From NCBI GenBank assembly GCA_030704615.1, contig CM060733.1, positions 18,352,001 through 18,416,000 on the forward strand: 64,000 bases of DNA, read 5' to 3'. The stretch is from Takakia lepidozioides. Taxonomy: Eukaryota > Streptophyta > Takakiopsida > Takakiales > Takakiaceae. A program made the translations under genes and the position numbers. Positions 32,683-41,006 of this stretch are shown here, piece by piece. How positions within the stretch are numbered: the first letter of the stretch is position 1; each line of letters opens with the position of its first letter. Below the pieces are notes generated by a model. The model worked only from the letters and a program-made list of their open reading frames with translations. It had not been told where the DNA came from and did not search any database.

Positions 32683-33911
32683 AAGGGATACCACCTGAAG
32701 TCTGTCAGCATAAGATTGAACTGGAACCAGGGTCAGTACCAATCAAGCAGGCGAGGTATAGAATGAATCCCAACTACGCACAGAAGGTTGGAGAAGAGAT
32801 AAAGAAGTTGGCTGAGGCTAAGTTTATATACCCAATAGAGTATACAACTTGGTTGTCACCCATTGTTATAGTTCCCAAGAAGAATGGCAAACTAAGAGTA
32901 TGTGTGAACTATAAGAAGCTGAATGCTTGTACGAAGAAAGATCCTTTCCCTTTGCCATTCACAGAAGCAGTATTAGACACTGTGGCAGGCCATGAGATGT
33001 ACTCATTCATGGATGGCTTCAGTGGTTATAATCAAGTGCAAGTGGCAGAAGAAGACCAAGGGAAAACAGCTTTCATCACAGACTGGGGGGCTTATGCATA
33101 CAAAGTCATGCCCTTTGGACTTTGTAATGCACCAGCGACCTTTCAGAGAGTGATAAGTGAATCTTTTCATGAGTATCTGGATGATTTCATGCAGGTATTC
33201 TTGGATGATTTCAGTGTGTACAGCTCTAAGAGTGAGCACTTGCATAAATTGGAGTTATGTTTGGCCAGATGCAGGATGAGAGGTCTGGGCCTGAATCCAG
33301 AGAAGTGTACTTTCTGTGTGAACTCAGGGGTGCTTCTGGGACACATTGTGTGTAAGAAGGGACTCCTTGTGGATCCCAGAAAGACAGAGTCCATTAAAGC
33401 CTCTCCACCACCAGTGAATGTTAAAAGTCTACGGAGATTCCTTGGGCAAACCAGTTATTACAGGAGATTTGTCAAAAGGTATGCACAAATAGCAGCACCA
33501 TTGAGCAAACTACTGAAGAAAGATGCAGTGTTTGCCTGGACAGCTGAATGTCAACAGGCATTTGAGGAACTTACACTGTCAGTAACAACTACACCTGTGC
33601 TGATTAACCCTCACTGGCATGTAGTATTCCATGTTCACTGCGATGCATCAGGAGAAGCGTTGGGAGCGGTGTTAGCCCAGAATGTTACAGGGAATATAGA
33701 TTCACCTGTGTACTATGCTAGCCGGTTGATGAACAGTGCTGAGAGGAACTATAGCACAACGGAAAGAGAAGCATTGGCAATGATCTATGCAGTGAAGAAA
33801 TTCAGGCATTACCTGTTGGGCAAGAAGTTTATGTTCTATGTGGATCACCAGGCTCTGATATACCTGGTAAACAAACCTCTGATAAGCGGAAGAATAGCAA
33901 GATGGTTATAA
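32601..33911 (+). CDS. Reverse transcriptase and RNase H (Tat-like element)
   Basis: A 436-codon open frame has complete RT blocks: IEYTTWLSPIVIVPKKNGKL, RVCVNYKKLNACTKKDPFPL, DGFSGYNQVQV, KVMPFGLCNAPATFQR and the catalytic VFLDDFSVYS (about 33195-33224). Then come LLGHIVCKKGLLVDPRK and FLGQTSYYRRFVKRYAQIA. RNase H follows with HCDASGEALGAVLAQ, YSTTEREALAMIYAVKKFRHYLL and VDHQALIYLVNKP. The frame stops at 33909-33911 within RNase H. The expected continuation (EFEFEVVYKPGD) is in another frame, so there is at least one indel near 33905. Catalytic residues appear intact. Confidence 0.92.
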   Translation: MEPEFFEEAKSLFIKYRDVFAWSYEDLKGIPPEVCQHKIELEPGSVPIKQARYRMNPNYAQKVGEEIKKLAEAKFIYPIEYTTWLSPIVIVPKKNGKLRVCVNYKKLNACTKKDPFPLPFTEAVLDTVAGHEMYSFMDGFSGYNQVQVAEEDQGKTAFITDWGAYAYKVMPFGLCNAPATFQRVISESFHEYLDDFMQVFLDDFSVYSSKSEHLHKLELCLARCRMRGLGLNPEKCTFCVNSGVLLGHIVCKKGLLVDPRKTESIKASPPPVNVKSLRRFLGQTSYYRRFVKRYAQIAAPLSKLLKKDAVFAWTAECQQAFEELTLSVTTTPVLINPHWHVVFHVHCDASGEALGAVLAQNVTGNIDSPVYYASRLMNSAERNYSTTEREALAMIYAVKKFRHYLLGKKFMFYVDHQALIYLVNKPLISGRIARWL

Positions 33912-34015
33912 TCTTGCACGAGTTTGAGTTCGAGGTTGTTTACAAGCCTGGAGACTGCATCTTGTGGCGGATCATTTGTCACGATTGTCAACAGGAGAAC
34001 CAGCCACAGGAATAG

Positions 34016-35308
34016 ATGATCAATTACCAGATGCGAGTCTTTTGCAGTGGAGGTGCAGGAAGTGCAGATGACTGGTTAGATTGGCAGTGGCCAATCAGAT
34101 ACTACCTTGCTCATGGTCAGTGCCCACCTAGTTATGGTAAGGAGCAGAGGAAGAGAATCGCTATCAAAGCTTTACCTTATACTATGGTAGGAAGCAGAAT
34201 GTATAAGTTAGGACCTGATGGAGTACTAAAACGATGCTTGTACCACCATGAAGTAAATAAAGTTTTGGCGGAAGTTCATAAAGGAGTGGCTGGAGGTCAT
34301 TTTGGAGAAGAGACTACCAGTAGAAAGATACTACTCGCAGGATACTGGTGGCCTACTTTGTTCAAAGATGTACACGAGTATTGTCAGAAGTGTGATGAAT
34401 GTCAGAGGCTAGGACCTTTGCAGAGATCTGGAAGGATGGCCTTGCATCCTACAATGCCTACGGAACCATTTCAGAAATGGGGACTAGACTTTGTTGGACC
34501 AATTAACCCACCATCCAAGAATACACGAAACAGGTACATAATTACAGCCACTGATTATACTACAAAGTGGGTGGAAGCTAAAGCTTTGAGGGACAACACA
34601 GCCAAGTCCACAGCAAGGTTCCTGTACGAGAACATACTTACACGATTTGGCTGTCCCTTAGAATTTATCAGTGATCAAGGAAGTCACTTCATGAATGAGA
34701 CCATTGAGTTGTTGACTAAAGAGTTTATGATTGTGCATAGAAAGAGTACAACATATTACCCACAGGGTAATGGGCAGGCAGAGGCTACCAACAAAATACT
34801 ATGTACTATCTTGGCTAAGATAGTCAATGCAAACAGAACGGATTGGGATACAAAGCTGCTGACAGCTTTGTGGTCATACAGGACTTCATATAAAGTCACC
34901 ACTAAGTATACACCATTCCAATTAGTTTATGGTATGGAAGCCTTACTTCCAGTGGAATTCCTGTTACCTACCATGAGAACGGAGTGGGGAAAAAGAATGG
35001 AATTGCAAGACTCCATCAAGGTCAGGAAACATGAATTATACCATGTGGAAGAAGTACGTGCTGATGCAGCTGATAATATGACCAGAATTCAGATGAAGCG
35101 AAAGGAACAGTTTGATGAAGGCAAGTTAAAGACTTTTAAGACGGGGATTTGGTTCTATGGTTGCAGAAGAAAGGAAAGATTCAAGCTTCTAAGCTTAAAT
35201 CACCATGGAAAGGACCTTATGTCATACAAAAGATGTATGATAACAACACCGCCATGTTACAAACCATTAACAAAGAAATGCTGGGAAGAGTCAATGCAAA
35301 TAAGTTGA
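34016..35308 (+). CDS. DDE integrase (Tat-like element)
   Basis: A 430-codon frame shows the HHCC domain (HKGVAGGHFGEETT ... CQKCDEC, about 34279-34402) and the catalytic core. The three acids are in WGLDFVGPI (about 34480), ISDQGSHF (about 34666) and GNGQAEATNKIL (about 34765). TALWSYRTSYK and PFQLVYGMEALLPVE follow. Near 35140 homology passes into the frame ending at 35925, probably through a one-base indel. No chromodomain or PHD finger is visible. The C-terminus instead runs into decapeptide repeats. Confidence 0.9.
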   Translation: MINYQMRVFCSGGAGSADDWLDWQWPIRYYLAHGQCPPSYGKEQRKRIAIKALPYTMVGSRMYKLGPDGVLKRCLYHHEVNKVLAEVHKGVAGGHFGEETTSRKILLAGYWWPTLFKDVHEYCQKCDECQRLGPLQRSGRMALHPTMPTEPFQKWGLDFVGPINPPSKNTRNRYIITATDYTTKWVEAKALRDNTAKSTARFLYENILTRFGCPLEFISDQGSHFMNETIELLTKEFMIVHRKSTTYYPQGNGQAEATNKILCTILAKIVNANRTDWDTKLLTALWSYRTSYKVTTKYTPFQLVYGMEALLPVEFLLPTMRTEWGKRMELQDSIKVRKHELYHVEEVRADAADNMTRIQMKRKEQFDEGKLKTFKTGIWFYGCRRKERFKLLSLNHHGKDLMSYKRCMITTPPCYKPLTKKCWEESMQIS

Positions 35309-35925
35309 AGGGGTACAGTGGTATCCATGACAAACCCTTGCAGCATGATTTGCATGTTGAACCGCAAGAGCAGTCACGGGCTGCACCAGTGTTACGAACG
35401 GAGTATGGAGCACTTGTCGCTAGGCCCAGCATATATGACCAGGGTGGGCAAAACAAACGTGACACAGCCTATCACAGCCCATCACGACGTGACACAGCCT
35501 ATCACAGCCCATCACGGCGCAACACAGCCTATCACAGCCCATCACGACGTGACACAGCCTATCACAGCCCATCACAACGTGACACAGCCTATCACAGCCC
35601 AGCACGGCGCAACACAGCCTATCACAACCTACCACAGCGTGTCACAGCCTATCACAGCTTACCACAGTGCATCACAGCCTATCACAGCGTAACACAGTAT
35701 GACACAGCCTGTCACAGCTCAACACAGCCTACTAAAGTTACACGATCCATAGAATCAGTGACAAGTGGACACATAATAACTTCAGGAAAATGGCTGACGG
35801 AAGAGGAAACGGAAATTACTTTAAAAATAGACACGTGGAGGTCAGGGCGCGACACACAGCCGAGAAGAAGTGCAAGAACAGGTGTCAAAAAGAAAGAGGA
35901 CAAGAACGGCCGTCAAAAGGGATGA
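35149..35925 (+). CDS. Integrase C-terminus with decapeptide repeats
   Basis: The frame starts with LWLQKKGKIQASKLKSPWKG (SH3-like GPY-type integrase end: KSPWKGPYVI). It continues through GRVNANKLKGY into 30-bp tandem repeats (about 35455-35720). These encode RDTAYHSPSR-type decapeptides at least eight times, the last ones degenerate. A basic tail follows to the TGA at 35923-35925. The DNA repeat (CACAGCCTATCACAGCCCATCACG) resembles the array in this element's LTRs. Whether the repeats are translated in an active element is unknown. Confidence 0.7.
   Translation: MVLWLQKKGKIQASKLKSPWKGPYVIQKMYDNNTAMLQTINKEMLGRVNANKLKGYSGIHDKPLQHDLHVEPQEQSRAAPVLRTEYGALVARPSIYDQGGQNKRDTAYHSPSRRDTAYHSPSRRNTAYHSPSRRDTAYHSPSQRDTAYHSPARRNTAYHNLPQRVTAYHSLPQCITAYHSVTQYDTACHSSTQPTKVTRSIESVTSGHIITSGKWLTEEETEITLKIDTWRSGRDTQPRRSARTGVKKKEDKNGRQKG
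35430..35730 (+). repeat. 30-bp tandem array in the integrase tail
   Basis: Units of the form GACACAGCCTATCACAGCCCATCACGACGT repeat about nine times with increasing divergence toward the 3' side. All units keep the same frame because the period is 30. Confidence 0.9.
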
Positions 35926-36001
35926 AAGGCGGGCCCATTAATGAGTACGGAAAAAGGGAAACGGAACGAACGGCAAGTACAGAAAAGCGAATTCTTGTCA
36001 C

Positions 36002-39000
36002 ATGTGTGATCCTAGTGGACTATCCAACAGGGAAAGTCCACTAAAGAAGATAAAATCTAAAATCCAGTCACAGCGGATACAGCCAATAGAAAACCAGAGA
36101 AAGGATCAAGAAAATGGAGGGAAATTGAGCGCAAGAGGCGGCGTCGTTCTGAGTAACGGGCGTCTCGACAGGACAGACCATCAATGCTATAACTTGGAAA
36201 CTATGGAGGAACTAACAGACTATACGCTCGCAATATTACTTACGCAGTGGCATAGACACGAAAGGACAGAGCGGAGCTTTTCTCTTGAGCGATGCTTGCA
36301 AGCCCCGCAGGCTTACAAGAAATTACCCATAGCTTTCTGCGGCAACCATACGTTTATGCTTTGTGCACTACAGGCATTCCTGCAGTTGTTACAGCCAAAA
36401 CAGTTCTGTGAGTCTAAAATGAAGAGAGTGAGAGGAATGGAGGAAATCAGGGTGAAGAGCACCACAATTCTGCAGAAACAAACGATTGCTACCCCACAGG
36501 CGATACAGATACTGGAGGAGCTGAGATTGCAAGGATTGCAAAGCCTAGATTGGACACTACACCATAGACAGTACATGTTACAATTTTTGCAGAACTTTGA
36601 GCCAAGGACAGGAACAACAACGGTGAAGGGAGTTGAATTAATGATTACTCCCCTATACCTCCAGCAATTGTTTCGATTGCCAGCAGGTCAGGTGCATGTG
36701 GAGGAACACAGGGCAAGACTGCAAATAGAGGACTTATTCCAAGAAGGGAGTTTCTTTAAAACTCAGGGTTATGCTTGTACCAAGGCTGTGTACCCAGGGT
36801 TAAAAGAGGTAGGCCAGGTATTGAACGTTCTGATTGCCATGAAACAGAACCAACAGTATTTGAGCAGATCCTTCACGGAGGAAATACTCAAAGGCCTGAA
36901 GGGACAAGAGGTACAATGGGCGGACATAATGTACAACGCACTGGTAGAGGAGATGAAAAGATTACAAGGTACTACCGCAAAGTCTCCTATCATAGTGTCT
37001 GGCCCAATCATTGCTCAAATAATCCTTGATTCTGGCATACTTAATGCGCAAGAAAGAAAGGAAATGGGAGTGTTTGAGCCAGAAACAACTGCAATGGAAG
37101 AGCAAGGCTCTTCACACAGTGAGGGTGGACTAGCAGGGCAACCCGAGACTAAGAGGCAGAGACGGGGAAAGACTGTAGTGGCGGATCCACTGGCTTCACG
37201 GATTCCGCATGATAATGTTTCCCAAGCTCATGGCCAGGAAGGGGCACAGCAGCACAGAGAAATGCTATTACTGGAAGCAGGACCTTCAGAGAGGGAGGAG
37301 GAAGTTACTTCTGCATCACAACCATCACAGCCACCTGAACGACTTGTCACAAGGTCACAAGTTATCCATGCAGCTCAACCAGAAATAATTGATTTGGAAA
37401 GTGAAGGGTTAGATATTCCAACTACAGAACAGATAGTGGCAGAAATAGAGAAGGGGGACCTTCTCTATGAATATTCTGGTCTGGTCAAGGAGACAGAAAT
37501 CCCAGAGGTGCAACAGTTGCCCAAGGGAAATCCTGAGGTGCATATAATACACACACCTGTGTCGGAGGTACCACAGGCGGAAGGTCATGACACTGTAGCA
37601 CCGGTGATAGATGAAGTAGTTCAGGAAGAAAATCCGGTGGGACAATGGCCTGAATGGTTAGTGAGACATCACACTGTTGAAGATCAGGAGGAACAGCAGC
37701 AACCTCACCATGATGACCCTCAACAGGCAATGCTGATGAGTTCCATAGGCAGGACACTTAATTTGTTGGGGACTTATGTCAAATCCCATGTTCCAATTAC
37801 CCAATTGACAGCCTTGAGAGAGGAACTCAGGAAGGAGTTTGAGGCTCGACTTGCCACTGAGTGTGCAAACAAGGTCGATGAAGAGGTCACTCTCAAGATG
37901 AAGCAGGACTTGGGAAATACAGAAATGGCTTTGCAATTGGCCAAGGAACAATTGATTGAGGCAGGCCTCGCGCAAGACCAGTTGCACGAAGCACATAAGC
38001 AACAGCTATACCAAATGCAGGTGCAGCATGAAAGCAAGTTGCAAGAACTGAATGCACTACATACGGAGTTGCAGACAGTGCATAACAGGATGGCGATACA
38101 ATGTGCTACATTTACAACTATGCTTGACCAATCTACAAAAGAAATAAACAGTCAAGCGGAAAAATGTACGAAGGCAGAAGAAGAGAATGTTGAGCAAATG
38201 AAGCTCATTGTCGATATGAAGAATACAATCTGTCGCAATGAAGATACTTTCAAGCAATACAGGCAGATTGAAGCTGATCAAGAGAAGCACATCGTGGAGT
38301 TGCAACAAACCATCATGGCCAATAGAAATGAAATCGCGGTCAATAACAAGGCTTGGAAGGAAGCCAATAATCTACTTGCTGCTTATGCGCAATTGGTTGA
38401 ACCTCAGGCGAAGCGCATGGAGGCTTTACAACAGCAGTTGGAATTGTACAAGCTAAGAGAGGAGCAAACTCTCAGGGGAACCACAAGCAACTTGGTGGAT
38501 AACAGCCTTATGCAGGTCTGGTTAGCACAAGGGCCAGTAGAGGGCAAAGCACCACGGAAGCTCACCCAAAGCGAGATGAATGAGCTCAGGCTGCAGGTGC
38601 AGAACATTGCCACAACTACTATAGACAATGTCTATAGTAGGATAGCAGAGTTACAAGAGGATGTAGACGGACTCCAGACTCAAGTGGAAGACCTCACTTC
38701 AAACATCGACCAAAGAGTCTATATCCCTCAGGAACAGCTAATGGCTTCTTATTTACAAGCCAGAACTTTGGCTTTTCAGTCTTCACAGGAGGTGCAGGAG
38801 ATGCCAATGATACAAGAGCCAGTACCACCACCACCACAACAAGTCACTGTACCAGTAGCTGAACCTGTGGTTACTACAACCACACCACAGCCACCACAGC
38901 CGGAGGTATGGGGCAATGCCGCTTTTAACCCACCTAAAACTCCAGCTGCAAGGGAGTACAGTAGGGCTATGATTATGCCCTTCAACCAAATTCCCATCAT

Positions 39001-39976
39001 GTTGGATTTGGCTTGGAAAGAATTTAGTCCTCCGCAGTCATTCGCACATTACTACCAAATCATGCGTATTTGGCTGCCAGTGGCAACTAGGACTAAAGTT
39101 CTTCCGAACAATCGACATATTGAAGATCATCACTTTGCACAATACTGGCACGAGGCAGGTACCATGTTGAGGGAATTGATTGCTTTCCAGGTTGTACATG
39201 GACTCATTTATACCAAGACCAAGGAGATAGCAAGTATTGTCATGGGGTGCGGGTTATACTACGCTGCTTGTTTTCTGGTACGTTACCACATTGAGCAACA
39301 AAAGATGCAAACACGCTTTCTGAGTTATTCCAGTGGAGATCATTGGGTATTACCTTCGGTGCCACCTCATATGTACCTATATGACCCAAAAGTTATGATG
39401 CAAAAGGATTCTCAAATTCGTTCATGGTTTCAAGCGGCCTGGAACCATTTGTCAACACAGAAATTCGGCATTGATGACATTTTCTATAAGGGACATGTGG
39501 CATGGAAGTACTTGCACGCTGCACCAGTAATTGGTACCCCACTCACCTGGACAGACAAGGAGCTCAGTGTCTACACCAATTTTGCTGTTCAGCGGTTACA
39601 CCAAGTTGTAAAATACAAACTTCCAGACATGGTAGGACAGCATTGTATGCCCCAGATGATTCCACAAAAAGTTCGAAAATTAAAACACCTGAGAGGCGAT
39701 GAGGATTCTGATACAACTGTTTCTTCACCGAATTCTTTTGACATGGGAGAAGACTATGCAATTCAGATGGCAGAGAAGAAGCGACGGGGGTCTCCTATGC
39801 CGGAAAGTTACCTCGATATCAGCCTCCAGAGGGCCTCACTTATCCAGGTAGTGATCAACCATCTCCGTCAACCAGAGACAGACCTCGGGCTCGTACACAC
39901 AGTCCGCCACGAAACTCTCAACGTCAAGAAGGTGCTCACTCACAAAGGTTTGCTAGTCGAAATCAGTAAACCGTGA
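36002..39976 (+). CDS. Long open reading frame after integrase, unknown function (1324 codons)
   Basis: The frame is open from ATG 36002 to TGA 39974-39976. An internal ATG at 36203 (MEELTDYTLAILL) is an alternative start, since the first 67 residues look like leader. Residues 68-350 form a helical region with ITPLYLQQLFRLPAGQ. Residues 360-570 are acidic and low complexity. Residues 580-910 are a heptad-like Gln/Glu/Lys coiled coil. Residues about 939-975 are Pro-rich (PVPPPPQQVTVP). A compact Trp/Tyr/His-rich C-terminal domain (980-1324) follows. It sits where Athila-type elements carry an env-like frame, but I see no signal peptide or clear membrane span. Part of the N-terminal region vaguely recalls plant transposon-associated domains. 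I do not assign a function. It is the longest intact frame in the window. Confidence 0.8.
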   Translation: MCDPSGLSNRESPLKKIKSKIQSQRIQPIENQRKDQENGGKLSARGGVVLSNGRLDRTDHQCYNLETMEELTDYTLAILLTQWHRHERTERSFSLERCLQAPQAYKKLPIAFCGNHTFMLCALQAFLQLLQPKQFCESKMKRVRGMEEIRVKSTTILQKQTIATPQAIQILEELRLQGLQSLDWTLHHRQYMLQFLQNFEPRTGTTTVKGVELMITPLYLQQLFRLPAGQVHVEEHRARLQIEDLFQEGSFFKTQGYACTKAVYPGLKEVGQVLNVLIAMKQNQQYLSRSFTEEILKGLKGQEVQWADIMYNALVEEMKRLQGTTAKSPIIVSGPIIAQIILDSGILNAQERKEMGVFEPETTAMEEQGSSHSEGGLAGQPETKRQRRGKTVVADPLASRIPHDNVSQAHGQEGAQQHREMLLLEAGPSEREEEVTSASQPSQPPERLVTRSQVIHAAQPEIIDLESEGLDIPTTEQIVAEIEKGDLLYEYSGLVKETEIPEVQQLPKGNPEVHIIHTPVSEVPQAEGHDTVAPVIDEVVQEENPVGQWPEWLVRHHTVEDQEEQQQPHHDDPQQAMLMSSIGRTLNLLGTYVKSHVPITQLTALREELRKEFEARLATECANKVDEEVTLKMKQDLGNTEMALQLAKEQLIEAGLAQDQLHEAHKQQLYQMQVQHESKLQELNALHTELQTVHNRMAIQCATFTTMLDQSTKEINSQAEKCTKAEEENVEQMKLIVDMKNTICRNEDTFKQYRQIEADQEKHIVELQQTIMANRNEIAVNNKAWKEANNLLAAYAQLVEPQAKRMEALQQQLELYKLREEQTLRGTTSNLVDNSLMQVWLAQGPVEGKAPRKLTQSEMNELRLQVQNIATTTIDNVYSRIAELQEDVDGLQTQVEDLTSNIDQRVYIPQEQLMASYLQARTLAFQSSQEVQEMPMIQEPVPPPPQQVTVPVAEPVVTTTTPQPPQPEVWGNAAFNPPKTPAAREYSRAMIMPFNQIPIMLDLAWKEFSPPQSFAHYYQIMRIWLPVATRTKVLPNNRHIEDHHFAQYWHEAGTMLRELIAFQVVHGLIYTKTKEIASIVMGCGLYYAACFLVRYHIEQQKMQTRFLSYSSGDHWVLPSVPPHMYLYDPKVMMQKDSQIRSWFQAAWNHLSTQKFGIDDIFYKGHVAWKYLHAAPVIGTPLTWTDKELSVYTNFAVQRLHQVVKYKLPDMVGQHCMPQMIPQKVRKLKHLRGDEDSDTTVSSPNSFDMGEDYAIQMAEKKRRGSPMPESYLDISLQRASLIQVVINHLRQPETDLGLVHTVRHETLNVKKVLTHKGLLVEISKP

Positions 39977-40006
39977 GGACACGGCTTTTTGAGGGGGAAG
40001 GGGTAA
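39977..40006 (+). other. Polypurine tract of the Tat-like element
   Basis: TTTTTGAGGGGGAAGGGGTAA lies immediately before the 3' LTR and would prime plus-strand synthesis. Confidence 0.85.
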
Positions 40007-41001
40007 TGTTAGAGGACTGTCGGGGACTTAGACACTTATACGGGATCTGTAGGGTACCCTTAATTTTTGCACAGACTGAGACCAACAGGAGCCTTAGGGG
40101 TGACAGCAGCGCACTGTAGAGGGGGTTACACAGCCCGTCACAGTCGTCACAGTCGTCACAGCCGACACAGCCAAACAGCCCGTCACAGTCGTCACAGCCA
40201 GACACAGTCACAGCCAACCAGCCCGTCACAGTCGTCACAGCACACAGCCAACACAGCCGACACAGCCCAGCCACGCACACAGCCAGTCACAGCCCGACAC
40301 AGCCAAACACAGTCGCACAGCCAGTCACAGCCCGTCACAGTTTCACACAGCCAGTCACAGCTTGACACAGCTGTCACGATCATAGGGAACGAAGAGTAGG
40401 ACAGGGAACGACTGTGGGGAACAACACCTGCGAAGGGAACATGTTAGTTCACAGACGACGGTTAGTGAGGGAAACGGTTAGAACCGCGGATAGGAAGATA
40501 AAGGGAGAAACGGGGAATTGAGGGAAATCATTCGGAGGAGGACTTCTTGGTGATAGAGGAGAGGGGATCGGGCAGAGATGAAGAACGGAAGTGAAGATAG
40601 AGAGATGATGAGTAGATGCTTGATATATGCAAGGCTGTAATGATATTGTAGAGCAGATTAGAGACACAATGGCTTCGGCCTGATACCTGATAAATCATAA
40701 TCGGATACTTTTACGATACAATCACACTGTGTAGAGAGATCTGAGTGAAGCTGTGAAATGAATGGATGAGTTGATGGAATCCAATAGATTGATAAAGCAA
40801 ACTGATACTTAATTATCAATGGTAAGATAGCTAACATGAATACCAAAAGGAAAACAAATAGGAAACACCCCCATGATACACTAGCTGTAGGTCATGACTG
40901 ATTGTTCTCGCGGGGCTGAGTACTTAGAGATTTCCAACTCTTCTATCTTGGAGTTTCCGCCTCGAATAGCGAAGGGATGGGTGAGTAAAAGCCGCGCGAC
41001 A
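40007..41001 (+). repeat. 3' LTR of the Tat-like element
   Basis: It starts TGTTAGAGGACTGTCGG and ends GCCGCGCGACA. It matches the 5' LTR throughout, with small indels and a shorter CACAGCC array (about 40130-40375). It is followed by the GACCG duplication at 41002-41006. Confidence 0.92.
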
Positions 41002-41006
41002 GACCG

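Larger units (their letters stand above)
27620..41006 (+). mobile_element. Tat/Athila-like Ty3/gypsy LTR retrotransposon with target-site duplication
   Basis: Long terminal repeats at 27625-28701 and 40007-41001 begin TGTTAGAGG and end CGCG(A)ACA. They are bordered by the 5-bp duplication GACCG (27620-27624 and 41002-41006). A primer-binding-like site follows the 5' LTR and a purine tract precedes the 3' LTR. Internal order is leader, gag, protease, RT, RNase H, integrase and a long additional open frame after integrase. The LTRs are very similar apart from small indels, so insertion is younger than the surrounding relics. Assignment to the Tat/Athila side rests on the DGGSG protease, the FLDD RT and the extra 3' reading frame. 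Confidence 0.92.

Noticed and set aside
36203-39976. Calling the long frame an envelope gene
   Set aside because: I see no signal peptide, transmembrane segment or cleavage motif. Only its position recalls Athila env-like frames.
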